64,000 bases of DNA, taken from assembly GCA_022823225.1 (NCBI GenBank), contig JAJDXM010000064.1, positions 21,539-85,538 of the forward strand, read 5' to 3'. The notes under the pieces are model-generated. The model had not been told where the DNA came from and ran no database searches. It saw only the letters and a program-made list of their open reading frames with translations. Numbering within the stretch: the first letter of the stretch is position 1; each line of letters opens with the position of its first letter. The DNA comes from Gemmatimonadota bacterium (lineage in GTDB: Bacteria; Gemmatimonadota; Gemmatimonadetes; Longimicrobiales; Gaopeijiaceae). This document shows positions 49,101 through 57,266 of this stretch, piece by piece. Made by a program: the position numbers and the translations under genes.

Positions 49101-49536
49101 CCCCCGACAGCGACACCGCCATGATCGGGTCCGACTGCGGGTCGACGCGCAGGATGATCGGCCGTTCGGCCGTCTCCGGAAGGCCGTAGCGGATGTTGTC
49201 GAGCCGTTCCCGAAGGTTCAGCGCGGCAAAATCCATGTCGGTGCCCCACACGAAGCGGAGCGTGACCAGACTGACGCCATCCTGCGAGACCGAGGTCACT
49301 TTCTCGACACCGGCCACCGCGGCAGCCTGCTGTTCGACCGGTTCGGTGACGAGCCGCTCGATCTCGGCCGGCGCGACATCGGGATAGCTGGTGTAGACGA
49401 TCAGCCGCGGGAAGCTCACCTCGGGGAGGAGGTCGATCGGAAGACGGGTGACCGAAATGACCCCGAGCAGCGTGATCGCCAGAAACAGCATGGCGACGGC
49501 AACGGGACGCCGGGTGCATGTTCTGGAGACAGACAT
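46159..49536 (-). CDS. RND efflux permease, first of a tandem pair, with long central insertion
   Basis: 1,125 residues, about 80-100 longer than typical. The helix-4 motif GMLVDNSIIVLENIF lies near residue 412, and the C-terminal VGIVVNDSIVKVDFINQ near 1005. Between helices 6 and 7 sits an extra segment (about 495-620). It is acidic first (DPEEDVEEDPPEEF), then amphipathic and hydrophobic (FLLMIPFAIVKLPVSIAAQL, FLFSPFLGIFDRAFEAFA), as if it lies on the cytoplasmic membrane face. The start ATG 49536 follows directly after a dispersed repeat, four bases away, with no ribosome site of its own visible. It is coupled to the second permease by ATGA. Confidence 0.92.
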   Translation of the reverse strand: MSVSRTCTRRPVAVAMLFLAITLLGVISVTRLPIDLLPEVSFPRLIVYTSYPDVAPAEIERLVTEPVEQQAAAVAGVEKVTSVSQDGVSLVTLRFVWGTDMDFAALNLRERLDNIRYGLPETAERPIILRVDPQSDPIMAVSLSGGSGLLHNKQIAEAVFRRRLEQLEGVAQASVTGGLDREIHVEFYPDRLEAYGVSLNELISAVGAANHSSLGGTILEGRYRYPLRTLGEFQNVDEIREVVVGRQQMGGGGAGAGDGIAPGFRQVLVRDISTVVDGFADRQEIARYNGSESVGLLVFKESGANTVAVSELVRETLDLLEEQYPEFTADVAYDQAVFIDESITNVFQALILGGALAFVILFFFLRDPRYPVAIALAIPLSVIGAFALMDAFGVSLNIMSLGGLALGVGMLVDNSIIVLENIFRHRQAGMGALEAAAVGAEEVQGAITAATLTTISVFGPIIYVQGVAGELFGALSLAVAFSLLASLAVALTLLPTMAARFGGAAAAADRPHAPLHDPEEDVEEDPPEEFLARLLWRLADWVNRGTRFLLMIPFAIVKLPVSIAAQLFRFWMEILGNVLGFLFSPFLGIFDRAFEAFARWYHGVLDGALDRRATVLFISALALGGSLTLALTLDRDLLPDVDQGAFTVRMELDESTRLEATAEAAALVEDRLLEDDQVVAVFSHIGQDVQALRDANATAGLHTATLEVRLADGAVTDEVVDRTQSGASLFPPGALAFETGQATALGRLLGGSEADIAVRLFGPVLEDMHNFAEEVSERLSQVTEIRNVRVGSERGKPQFQVTIDPEAAARYRIAPQAIANTISTAMLGSRATEFIDFDRKIPVMVRLPEELRHDAATLNSLRVDGVPLRNLVTIDQTLGPAEIWREQQSRVVTVYADVASGGLAGAILAVEAALAELTPPYNVRVDVGGENEEMRRSFQDLAFAFGLALLLVYMILAAQFESFVHPFTILMAVPLALVGAILALAATGQGLNTMSLIGVVILVGIVVNDSIVKVDFINQGIARGLRLRDAILEAGLVRLRPIVMTTVTTVLGLFPMALGIGRGADLRAPLAISVIGGLIVATALTLIVVPVVYAVVEDVRRMWHRRRTARSAPSAETVLQSAGLT

Positions 49537-49540
49537 GTCA

Positions 49541-49787
49541 GCAGTCCGTGGATAGAGCCGCCCGAGCACCGAGTGCGGCGTGGCGCCGGGCTGGCAAGGC
49601 GCGACGATGGGCTATTAGCGGAGCTATTTGCCCGAGGAGCAACGCAGAGCGGACCCATGGGGCCGCCCTATGTATGGTATACATGACATTCGGTAAGGTT
49701 CTCTTGACATCGTGAAACGGTGAAGCGTAGCGCCCAGCGCGGATGCATCGCCGCTCGAATGCCGGGGGGATTCTGTCCACGGGCTGC
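49541..49787. repeat. Dispersed repeat copy C, full length with terminal inverted repeats
   Basis: 247 bp filling the whole gap between a TolC gene stop and an RND gene start. The left end GCAGTCCGTGGATAGA and the reverse complement of the right end, GCAGCCCGTGGACAGA, differ at two of 16 positions. Inside are a hairpin (49609-49633, GGGCTATTAGC, GGA, GCTATTTGCCC), a degenerate TGTAA/TTACA module with AATGTCATG on the minus strand, and the GATGCATC palindrome. The right end abuts CTAG (TAG is the TolC stop). It is non-coding and MITE-like. Confidence 0.88.
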
Positions 49788-51272
49788 CTAGCTCGGCTCG
49801 GGCACGGTCACGATGCCGGCCTCTTCGCCCACGATGCCCACGGCTTCGTAGAGGTCCAGCAGCGCCAGAGCGAAGGTGAAACGCTGATCGATCGCGTCCC
49901 TCCGCGCCCTTGCCTCTTCGTTGATCGCTGTCCTCAGCGGCTGAATGTCGACGTTCGCCAGCCGGTATTCCTCACGCATGATCTCCAGGCGCTGGCTCGC
50001 GATCTCAAGGGCCCTTTCGCGCAGCAGCAGGGTCTCCCAATCGGTCGTCAGCGTCGCAAACCGGGTCCTGACGTCCTGCTCCACCTGCATTTCCTGCTGG
50101 CGGAGGCTCTCGAGGGCATTCTCCAGATCGATGCGCCGGCTGGCGGTGCTGTAGGAACGCTGGAAGCGGTCGAAGATCGGAAGCGAGAAGCTGAAGGACC
50201 AGTTCGCGTTGCCACTGACGCTGGGTCCCGGCTGCAGATCGAAGAGCGCGGTCTGCCCGTCCTCGAAGGCGCTCCGGCCCCAGCTTGAACTCGCCCTGAT
50301 GCTCGGCCACCGCCGCGCGTTTTCCTCGCGCAACGACGCCCGGCTCATCTGCACCTGCTCCTCCCGCGCACGCACCGCGGGGCTCTCGACGCGCGCGCGC
50401 GCCACCAGACCCTCCAGGCCGAGGGAAACGGGGTCGAAGGGCTCGGGCAGGCTCTCCTCCACATTGAGCGACTCGAGCGCCGGGTCGCCGATGGCCACGC
50501 GCAGGTTGATCAGCGCCGTCTCCACCCCGCCCTCGGCCTCCCTGAGCGCGGCGCGCTGCTGCTCGACATCGAATTCGCGCGCAAGAAGGTCCGGCCGACG
50601 GTCGAGCGCCAGAGCAAAACGCTGCTCGGTCAGGTCCAGATCCCGCTGCCGGTCCGCCAGCAGGTCCCGCTCAAGCGCCAGCCGGGCCTTCTGGCGCTGG
50701 ACGTACAGAAACTGGCGCTGGACCTGGGCGAGGATACGGTCCAGCTCCACCCGGGCGTTCAGCCGGTTCGCCCGCACCTCGGCACGGATGCGGTCGCGTT
50801 CACGAAAGCGCCGGCCGCCGTCGAAGATCTCGAAGTCCACATACAGATCCATCCTGGCGCTGGAGGAACCCACCCACTCCGGTGACGGGTTCTGCCCCGG
50901 CCGCCCGTCGAAGCCGATCCAGGAGACGTCCCGGCGCAGGGTCTGGCCCGTCGAGTAGCGGGCGCTTACATCCGGAAGGAAGGCCGCCCAGGCCTGGCGC
51001 TGGCGGGGCCCCAGCAACTCCATCCGGTTGACGGCCTGACGGTACTGGGGATTGTGTTCGGTGGCGAGGTTCAGGGCCTCCCGGAGGGTGAGAACCGTTG
51101 CTTCACCGCCAGCTTCCATCTGCTGGGCCAGGACATTGCCGCCGCCTGCCGGGGCTCCCACCAGAAGCAGGATGGAGACCCCGGTGGCAAGGCGTCGCAG
51201 GGACTTGCAGCCGCCGGCAACGACAGTTGGCCGGACGCTCCTCTGTTCGTCATGGGCCTTCGTCGCGCTCAT
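49788..51272 (-). CDS. TolC family outer-membrane efflux protein
   Basis: 494 residues from ATG 51272, overlapping the adaptor stop as ATGA. A basic N-region and signal peptide end near residue 50 (NVLAQ). Two OEP repeats with long amphipathic helices (about 175-300 and 370-470) and an Arg/Glu-rich coiled region follow. It forms the exit duct for the tandem RND permeases. The TAG stop coincides with the CTAG where repeat copy C begins, which suggests that the element inserted at or near the end of the gene. Confidence 0.92.
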   Translation of the reverse strand: MSATKAHDEQRSVRPTVVAGGCKSLRRLATGVSILLLVGAPAGGGNVLAQQMEAGGEATVLTLREALNLATEHNPQYRQAVNRMELLGPRQRQAWAAFLPDVSARYSTGQTLRRDVSWIGFDGRPGQNPSPEWVGSSSARMDLYVDFEIFDGGRRFRERDRIRAEVRANRLNARVELDRILAQVQRQFLYVQRQKARLALERDLLADRQRDLDLTEQRFALALDRRPDLLAREFDVEQQRAALREAEGGVETALINLRVAIGDPALESLNVEESLPEPFDPVSLGLEGLVARARVESPAVRAREEQVQMSRASLREENARRWPSIRASSSWGRSAFEDGQTALFDLQPGPSVSGNANWSFSFSLPIFDRFQRSYSTASRRIDLENALESLRQQEMQVEQDVRTRFATLTTDWETLLLRERALEIASQRLEIMREEYRLANVDIQPLRTAINEEARARRDAIDQRFTFALALLDLYEAVGIVGEEAGIVTVPEPS

Positions 51273-52453
51273 CGTGTGGGCCTCCCTCCCGCAACCGCCA
51301 CGTCCTCCACGAGCTCGACGGCGCCGTCGTGGATGATCGATTGATGGCCCTCGACGAGGACGATCGATCCGGGCTCCACCCAGAACTGGGTTCCGGGCTC
51401 GCCGAGCAGCTCGACCATGGTCTCGTTCTGTCTGCCGAGCGGAACGTAGACCCATTCGGCCCTGCCTTCCTTGTATACGAAGAGGTGAGTGCGGCGATCG
51501 TCGGTCTCGCGGATCGCCGTGCGGGGCACCTGGATCACGTCCGGGATCTTCTGGGCCTCCACCAGGGCGTCCGCGTACATGCCCGGCCTGATGCGGGCGT
51601 CGGGGTTGGGAAGGAGGACCGTTACCCGGGTCGTATTCGTCTCCAGGTCGACGATCGGATTGATCGTTTCGACCGTGCCCTCGAAGACGGTGTCCGGCAT
51701 GGCCAGGAAGTCCAGATGGGCCAGGCGACCCTCCTCCAGCTGAACGACGTGGGCCTCCAGCACCGAAACCGAGACCTTGATCGGGTCCAGCGTGACGACC
51801 GTGAGCAGTTCCGTCCCGGCACCGACGTACTGGCCTTCGACCACCCGCAGGTCCGCAATCCTGCCGCCGAACGGCGCGGTGACCCTGGTCTTCTCCAGGG
51901 TGAGCTGCGCGCGCTGGTAGTCCACCTCCGCCTGGGCGAGACCGGTGGTGTACCGCGCACGTTCGGCCCTGCCGGCCCGCAGCGCCGGGTCCTCGAGCAC
52001 GTCGTCCTGGAGGAGCCGGACCTGGTAGTCGACCTCGGCCCTTCCCAATGACGCCCGTCTCGCCGCGAGGTCGAGGGCGTATTCCGTCGTGTCGATCTGT
52101 ATGAGCAGTTCGCCCGCCCGCACCTGCTGGTTCTCGCGCACCCGGACCGACTGCACGACCCCCGAAACCTGCGCGGTCAGCCTGGCCTCGCGAAATGCCT
52201 CGGCGCGGGCCTTGGCGCCGACGTAGAGGCGCAACGTGTCCCGCACCGCGATGGCGCCGCGAACGGGAGTGGGGATGTCCGTGGCGAACTGCTGCTGGAC
52301 GGACTGCACCACCTCCAGCTGCGCATCGGACATCTCGGGGACCTCATCGGTCTCCTCGGGCTCCGGTCGCAATTGTCTCCAGCCGAAGTATCCCAGCCCG
52401 CCCAGAATGATCAGGACGGTCAGCAGTCCAAGGGCGGTACGCGATTGTGCCAT
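51269..52453 (-). CDS. RND efflux periplasmic adaptor (MFP)
   Basis: 394 residues. It is anchored by an N-terminal helix (about 7-25, GLLTVLIILGGLGYFGW) rather than a lipid. An acidic linker follows, then the lipoyl half (about 85-118, QVSGVVQSVRVRENQQVRAG), a short helical hairpin (about 125-180), the second lipoyl half (APFGGRIADLRVVEGQYV), a beta-barrel and a C-terminal membrane-proximal domain. It is the first gene of the adaptor-TolC-RND-RND operon. A -10-like TATAAT and a palindrome lie about 100-145 bases upstream. Confidence 0.93.
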   Translation of the reverse strand: MAQSRTALGLLTVLIILGGLGYFGWRQLRPEPEETDEVPEMSDAQLEVVQSVQQQFATDIPTPVRGAIAVRDTLRLYVGAKARAEAFREARLTAQVSGVVQSVRVRENQQVRAGELLIQIDTTEYALDLAARRASLGRAEVDYQVRLLQDDVLEDPALRAGRAERARYTTGLAQAEVDYQRAQLTLEKTRVTAPFGGRIADLRVVEGQYVGAGTELLTVVTLDPIKVSVSVLEAHVVQLEEGRLAHLDFLAMPDTVFEGTVETINPIVDLETNTTRVTVLLPNPDARIRPGMYADALVEAQKIPDVIQVPRTAIRETDDRRTHLFVYKEGRAEWVYVPLGRQNETMVELLGEPGTQFWVEPGSIVLVEGHQSIIHDGAVELVEDVAVAGGRPTR

Positions 52454-52551
52454 CGCTCAAGCTCCGTGTGGTTGGCGGGACGAGTTTGCGTCGAGACACA
52501 CGCCGCCCGCAGTGTCCGTCGCCGCCCCAGCCGAATCGGCGGCACCCCTTG

Positions 52552-52596
52552 ATTATACCCCCACCCTACCGTTTTGATGTCATTGTTGTGTCAATG
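52552..52596 (-). promoter_or_regulatory. Candidate promoter and operator of the tandem-RND efflux operon
   Basis: On the minus strand a perfect TATAAT (52557-52552) lies 99 bases ahead of the adaptor start. Upstream of it sits the palindrome CATTG-N6-CAATG (52596-52581), the size and symmetry of a TetR- or MarR-type operator. No good -35 stands at the usual distance. This is the only AT-rich part of the 252-bp gap between ispG and the operon; nothing else was seen there. Confidence 0.45.
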
Positions 52597-52705
52597 GTTG
52601 CACCGTATGTGCCAGGAGCGCGCCAAAAACACCCCCGTTTGCAATTCGACGGTGCCGAGAGCGCATTCGCTTACCGCAGGCGGGGAGGCTTGCGACCGCT
52701 CGCGC

Positions 52706-53920
52706 TCAAGCCTGCCCTCCGTCGGCGTACCGACGCCGCACGTAGTCCCCCAGGATCTCCTTGAACTCCTCCACGATCCGCTCGCCCTTGAGCGTCCGCA
52801 GGTGGGCTCCGTCCACGTATACCGGGGCCTTCGGGTCCTCGAAGTTGCCGGGAAGCGAGATCCCGAGATCCGCGTGCTTCGACTCCCCGGGGCCGTTCAC
52901 GACGCACCCCATCACCGCCACCTTGAGGTCCTCCACGCCGGGGTAGAGACGCCGCCAGTCAGGCATGCGGCGGCGGATGTGGCCCTGGATGTCCTCGGTC
53001 ATCTCCTGGAAGAAGGTGCTGGTGGTGCGGCCGCAGCCCGGGCACGCCGTCACTTGGGGCTCGAAGCTGCGGATCTCGAGCGACTGCAGGATCTGCTGAG
53101 CGATCTGCACCTCCTCGGTGCGGTCGCCGTCGGGCCGCGGCGTGAGCGACACGCGGATCGTGTCTCCGATCCCGTCCAGGAGAAGCGGCGCCAGCGCGAC
53201 CGAGGTGGCCACGATCCCCTTCGACCCCATCCCCGCTTCGGTGAGCCCGAGGTGGAGCGGGTACCGGGTGAGCGGCGCGAGCTGCCGGTACACGAGGATC
53301 AGCTCGCGCACCCCGGAGACCTTGGCGCTGAGCACGATCCGTTCCGGGCCGAGTCCCGTCTCCTCGGCCAGCTCCGCCGACATGGTCGCGCTCGTCACGA
53401 TCGCGTCGCGGAGCACCTCGCCCGCGTCCTTCGGGTTCGCGCGGCGGCCGTTCTCGTCCATCATCTGCGTGAGCAGGCGCTGGTCGAGCGACCCCCAGTT
53501 CACCCCGATGCGCACCGCCTTGCCGTTCTCGACCGCGATCCGCACGATCGCCTGGAAGTTCTCGTCGCGCCGGCTCGTGCCCACATTCCCCGGGTTGATC
53601 CGGTACTTGTGCAGGAGCGCCGCCGCGCGAGGAAAGTCGCGTAGCAGGATGTGGCCGTTGTAGTGGAAGTCCCCGACGATCGGAACCGTGCAGCCCAGGT
53701 CGCCGAGGCGCTCGAAGAGTTCGGGGACGGCCGCCGCGGCAAGCTTGTTGTTGACCGTGACCCGCACGATTTCGCTGCCCGCGTCCGCGAGCGCCTTGAC
53801 CTGAGCGGCGGTCGCGGCCGGGTCGGCGGTGTCGGTGTTGGTCATCGACTGTACCACGACGGGATTGCCCCCGCCGACCTTCACGCCACCGACATCCACT
53901 TCGATCGACCGTCTGGCCAC
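52706..53920 (-). CDS. ispG: 4-hydroxy-3-methylbut-2-enyl diphosphate synthase (flavodoxin-type)
   Basis: Penultimate step of the MEP isoprenoid pathway, an iron-sulfur enzyme. 404 residues, the short two-domain bacterial form. A TIM-barrel domain (about 1-280) is followed by the cluster domain with CPGCGRTT (Cys293, Cys296) and GCVVNGPGE (Cys339), the three cluster ligands, plus the conserved Glu after them. GTG start at 53920 with GGAGGAG just upstream. It is monocistronic by layout: a promoter-like region for the efflux operon follows it and a divergent peptidase gene lies on the other side. Confidence 0.96.
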   Translation of the reverse strand: MARRSIEVDVGGVKVGGGNPVVVQSMTNTDTADPAATAAQVKALADAGSEIVRVTVNNKLAAAAVPELFERLGDLGCTVPIVGDFHYNGHILLRDFPRAAALLHKYRINPGNVGTSRRDENFQAIVRIAVENGKAVRIGVNWGSLDQRLLTQMMDENGRRANPKDAGEVLRDAIVTSATMSAELAEETGLGPERIVLSAKVSGVRELILVYRQLAPLTRYPLHLGLTEAGMGSKGIVATSVALAPLLLDGIGDTIRVSLTPRPDGDRTEEVQIAQQILQSLEIRSFEPQVTACPGCGRTTSTFFQEMTEDIQGHIRRRMPDWRRLYPGVEDLKVAVMGCVVNGPGESKHADLGISLPGNFEDPKAPVYVDGAHLRTLKGERIVEEFKEILGDYVRRRYADGGQA

Positions 53921-54266
53921 GCACTCCTCCGCTCTCGTTGCCTTCTCTCGCGCCCGCCCACGGGCACCCCGGGACCCGGCGGACCCCCGAGGGGCTCCCC
54001 CTGAAAGCTACTCCGGGCCCGTGCGGGCCAACAAGACGGCACGGCGGCGGCGCGGGCGAAGCGCGCGGGCAGGACATTGGCGCGGCCCCGGCGCGAGCGG
54101 CCCCCCGGGCACGCGGCCCACACCCGGGATTCGCGCGCGCGCCTTGCACGAGCGCCCGGGCGCCCAGAATATTTGTTGCGTAGCGGCGCCGCGGGGTCCA
54201 TCGGCTTCCCGACGCGCGTCCCGCGAGCCCGACAGCAGCACCTTTCCCCTCTCGGAAGGCAGAAAC
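53921..54266. other. Intergenic region between ispG and the S9 peptidase gene
   Basis: 346 bases of very GC-rich divergent spacer. Open frames across it are antisense or out of frame and show no domain. The only AT-rich island is at about 54167-54181 (AGAATATTTGTTGCG), which may carry a promoter element for the peptidase gene. No repeat copy or RNA gene is recognised. Confidence 0.5.
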
Positions 54267-57164
54267 ATGACGAAAGCAGGAACCCCGCCCCGCATCGTTT
54301 TCGGCGTGCTTTTCCTGGCTGCGGCCGCGCTCGGCGCGGCCGTTGCGCCGGACCGGGCGCGCGCCCAGGACAAGCCGACGCTCACCGTGGAAGACTACGG
54401 CCAGTTCGAGCGCCTCGGCGGCGCAACCCTCTCGCCCGACGGCCGCTGGATGGCGGTCGGGATCTCCCGGGTCAACGACGAGGGCGAACTTCGCGTGCAC
54501 TCCACCGACTCCGATTCGGTGGTGGTGATTCCCTTTGCCACGCGCCCGGTGTTCAGCGATGACAACCGCTGGCTCGCCTATGCGATCGGCGTGTCGCCCG
54601 ATCAGCGCGAACGGATGCAGGAGCAGCGGCAGCCGGTCCGCAACAAGCTCGGTCTTCTGGACCTGCAGACGGGCGAGCAGGAAACGATCGACGACATCCA
54701 GTCCTTCACCTTCTCCCATGACGGCCGCTACCTGACGCTCAGGCGCTACAGGCCCCAGGAAAAGGAGTCGAGCGGTGTGGACATCGTGGTGCGGGAGATG
54801 GCGACCGGGTCCACGCTGATCAGCTTCGGCAACGTCGCGCAGATGGCGTGGCAGGACGAGGGATCGCTGCTGGCCATGACGATCGATGCGGACGACCAGG
54901 TCTCCAACGGCGTCACGCTGTACGATCCCGCGACCGGCCGGCTGCGCACGCTGGACACCGACGAGGCCACCTACCGGCACCTCCGGTGGCGTGAGGAGTC
55001 GGCCGACCTGGCCGTGATGAAGACCTACACCGACCAGGAGCACGAGGACACCGCGCATGTGGTGATGGCCTGGCGGGACCTGGACGAGAACGGCGGCCGC
55101 TCTTTTGTGCTGGACCCGCGCGAGGATACCGGTGTTCCGGCCACCTCGCGGGTGACCGAGCACCGCGTGCCCACCTGGTCGGAGGATGGCGGCACGATCT
55201 TCCTCGGGCTGCAGGACCGCAAGCCGGTCGAGAACGGCGAGGAGGACGACGGTGAGGGTGACGGTGAAGAGGGTGACGGCGAGGGTGAGGAAGAAGGTGA
55301 CGAGGAGGGTGAGGGCGACGAGGAGGACGAGGAGGGGGATGGGCCGCCAGCCCGGCGTGGAGCCCAGGAGGAGGAGGAAGACCCTCCGGGCGTCGAGATC
55401 TGGCACTCAAAGGACCTGGACCCGGTCCCTCAGCAGCGGGTGCGCGAGGCGCAGTTGCGCCGGGTGAACCACATCGCCCGCTGGTCGCTGGACGACGGCA
55501 GCTTCCTGCAGCTGGGCGGCGATCACGCGGATGGCGCGTCAATCGTGGCCGACGGCCGCTACATGATCGCCCGGGACGAGACGCCCTACGACCTGAACGC
55601 CATGTTCCGGCAGCAATTCGTCGACATCTACGCCGTGAATACCGCGACCGGCCAGCGCGACCTGGTTCGGACCCGGATATTCGGGGGCGCGTCGGCGAGT
55701 CCCGGCGGCCGCTACCTCATGTGGTTCGAGGGCGAAGACTACTGGACCTACGATCTGGAGACCGGCGAGACCCGCAACATCACCGAGGGCGTGGACGGCG
55801 TTTTCGTCGACCTGGACAGGACTCCGACCAACGAGCAGATGCCGTCATTCGGGACTTCCGGGTGGATGGAGGACGACGAAGCGGTCCTGATCAACGACGA
55901 ATGGGACGTCTGGGAGATCCAGCCTGACGGGTCCGGCGGCCGGCGCCTCACACCGGGTGCGGAGAACGACGTGCTGTACCGGCCGATACGGCTCGACCGG
56001 GAAGCCGATGCCTTCGACCCGGATGAGCCGATCTACTATTCGACCTACGGCGAGTGGACGAAGAAGGCGGGCTTCGCGCGGGCACGGCCCGGTCGCGACC
56101 CCGAACAGCTCATCTGGGAGGACGCGAGCATCGGCGGGTTCGGGGGCGGGCTGCAAAAGGCCGAGGGCGCCGACGTGTTCGTCATCCGCAAGGAGCGCTT
56201 CGACGACTCCCCCGACTACTTTGTCACCCGGCGCGACGACCTGAGCGACCTCGAGCAGGTCACCAACACCAACCCCTTCCACGCCGACTACGCCTGGGGC
56301 CACACCGAGCTCATCGACTACGAGAACGAGTGGGGCCGGAGGCTCCAGGGCTTCCTCACCTATCCGGCCAACTACGAGGAAGGCACGCAGTACCCCATGA
56401 TCGTGTATCACTACGAACTGATGTCGCGGGGTCTGCACCGCTTTGTCCTGGCCGACGAGACCAGCTACTACAACGTCCAGGCATGGAGCCAGGAGGGCTA
56501 CTTCGTGCTGCAGCCGGACATCGTCTTCCGCGACCGCGATCCGGGGCGCTCCAGCGTCCAGACGCTGCGCCCGGCGGTGGCCGCCGCGGTGGAGACCGGG
56601 ATGATCGATCCCGAGCGCGTGGGCCTGATCGGGCACTCCTGGGGGGGCTACCAGACGACCTTCTTCGTCACGCAGGACGACATCTTCGCCAGTGCCGTCG
56701 CCGGCGCGCCGCTCACGAACCTGATGAGCATGTACCTGTCGTTCTACTGGAACTCGGGCGGCACCGACGCGCGCATCTTCGAGATCAGCCAGGGACGCAT
56801 GCAGGTGCCCTGGTGGGAGGACTACGACTCGTACGCGGCCAACTCGCCGGTCCACAACATCCAGAACATGAACACGCCGCTGCTCATGATGTTCGGGAGC
56901 GAGGACGGGGCCGTCGAGTTCAACCAGGGGGTCGAGTTCTACAACGCGGCCCGGCGCCTGGGCAAGGACATGGTGCTGCTGGTCTACGACGGCGAGAACC
57001 ACGGCCTGGCGCGGGAGCCCAACCAGAAGGACTACCGCAACCGGATCATGCAGTGGTTCGCGCACTACCTGAAGGGCGAGCCGGCGCCGGATTGGATCAC
57101 GAAGGGGCTGTCCTACATCGAGCAGAAGGACGGACTGCAGCAGAAGCGCAGGCCGATCAGCTGA
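54267..57164 (+). CDS. Exported S9 family serine peptidase with acidic insertion
   Basis: 965 residues from ATG 54267 (GGAAGG upstream). Signal peptide to about residue 35 (RARAQ). An N-terminal beta-propeller region (about 50-650) carries a striking insertion at about 322-373 made almost only of Glu, Asp and Gly, ending in DGPPARRGAQ. The C-terminal alpha/beta-hydrolase (about 700-945) has the triad Ser791 (GHSWGG), Asp880 (SEDG) and His912 (ENHG). It is a prolyl-oligopeptidase/dipeptidyl-peptidase-like enzyme acting outside the cytoplasm. The gene appears to be transcribed alone and is followed by a strong terminator. Confidence 0.94.
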   Translation: MTKAGTPPRIVFGVLFLAAAALGAAVAPDRARAQDKPTLTVEDYGQFERLGGATLSPDGRWMAVGISRVNDEGELRVHSTDSDSVVVIPFATRPVFSDDNRWLAYAIGVSPDQRERMQEQRQPVRNKLGLLDLQTGEQETIDDIQSFTFSHDGRYLTLRRYRPQEKESSGVDIVVREMATGSTLISFGNVAQMAWQDEGSLLAMTIDADDQVSNGVTLYDPATGRLRTLDTDEATYRHLRWREESADLAVMKTYTDQEHEDTAHVVMAWRDLDENGGRSFVLDPREDTGVPATSRVTEHRVPTWSEDGGTIFLGLQDRKPVENGEEDDGEGDGEEGDGEGEEEGDEEGEGDEEDEEGDGPPARRGAQEEEEDPPGVEIWHSKDLDPVPQQRVREAQLRRVNHIARWSLDDGSFLQLGGDHADGASIVADGRYMIARDETPYDLNAMFRQQFVDIYAVNTATGQRDLVRTRIFGGASASPGGRYLMWFEGEDYWTYDLETGETRNITEGVDGVFVDLDRTPTNEQMPSFGTSGWMEDDEAVLINDEWDVWEIQPDGSGGRRLTPGAENDVLYRPIRLDREADAFDPDEPIYYSTYGEWTKKAGFARARPGRDPEQLIWEDASIGGFGGGLQKAEGADVFVIRKERFDDSPDYFVTRRDDLSDLEQVTNTNPFHADYAWGHTELIDYENEWGRRLQGFLTYPANYEEGTQYPMIVYHYELMSRGLHRFVLADETSYYNVQAWSQEGYFVLQPDIVFRDRDPGRSSVQTLRPAVAAAVETGMIDPERVGLIGHSWGGYQTTFFVTQDDIFASAVAGAPLTNLMSMYLSFYWNSGGTDARIFEISQGRMQVPWWEDYDSYAANSPVHNIQNMNTPLLMMFGSEDGAVEFNQGVEFYNAARRLGKDMVLLVYDGENHGLAREPNQKDYRNRIMQWFAHYLKGEPAPDWITKGLSYIEQKDGLQQKRRPIS

Positions 57165-57202
57165 CGGGCTGGCGTCAGCCGGCAGGCTCCACGGCCGGAG
57201 AG

Positions 57203-57247
57203 GCGGCGGGAGCGGGCGAAACATGCCCCGCCCCCGCCGCTTCGTTT
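57203..57247 (+). terminator. Terminator hairpin after the S9 peptidase gene
   Basis: GCGGCGGG-A-GCGGG (57203-57216) pairs with CCCGC-C-CCCGCCGC (57227-57240), about 13 base pairs with one mismatch and a 10-base loop, followed by TTCGTTT. It separates the peptidase gene from the convergent SusD gene. Confidence 0.7.
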
Positions 57248-57266
57248 CGGCGAGCGGCTCAGCCGC

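Noticed and set aside
46225..49686. Very long open frame (1,153 codons) on the plus strand across the RND gene
   Set aside because: Antisense to a clear RND permease; composition is Arg/His/Gln-rich with no domain, the usual antisense shadow of GC-rich genes.
49538..49780. Small protein encoded within repeat copy C
   Set aside because: The frame is not kept in copy B and is only partly shared with copy A; it has no independent ribosome site.
49535..49790. Target-site duplication flanking repeat copy C
   Set aside because: CTAG is present on the right flank only; the left flank reads GTCAG, so no duplication can be claimed.
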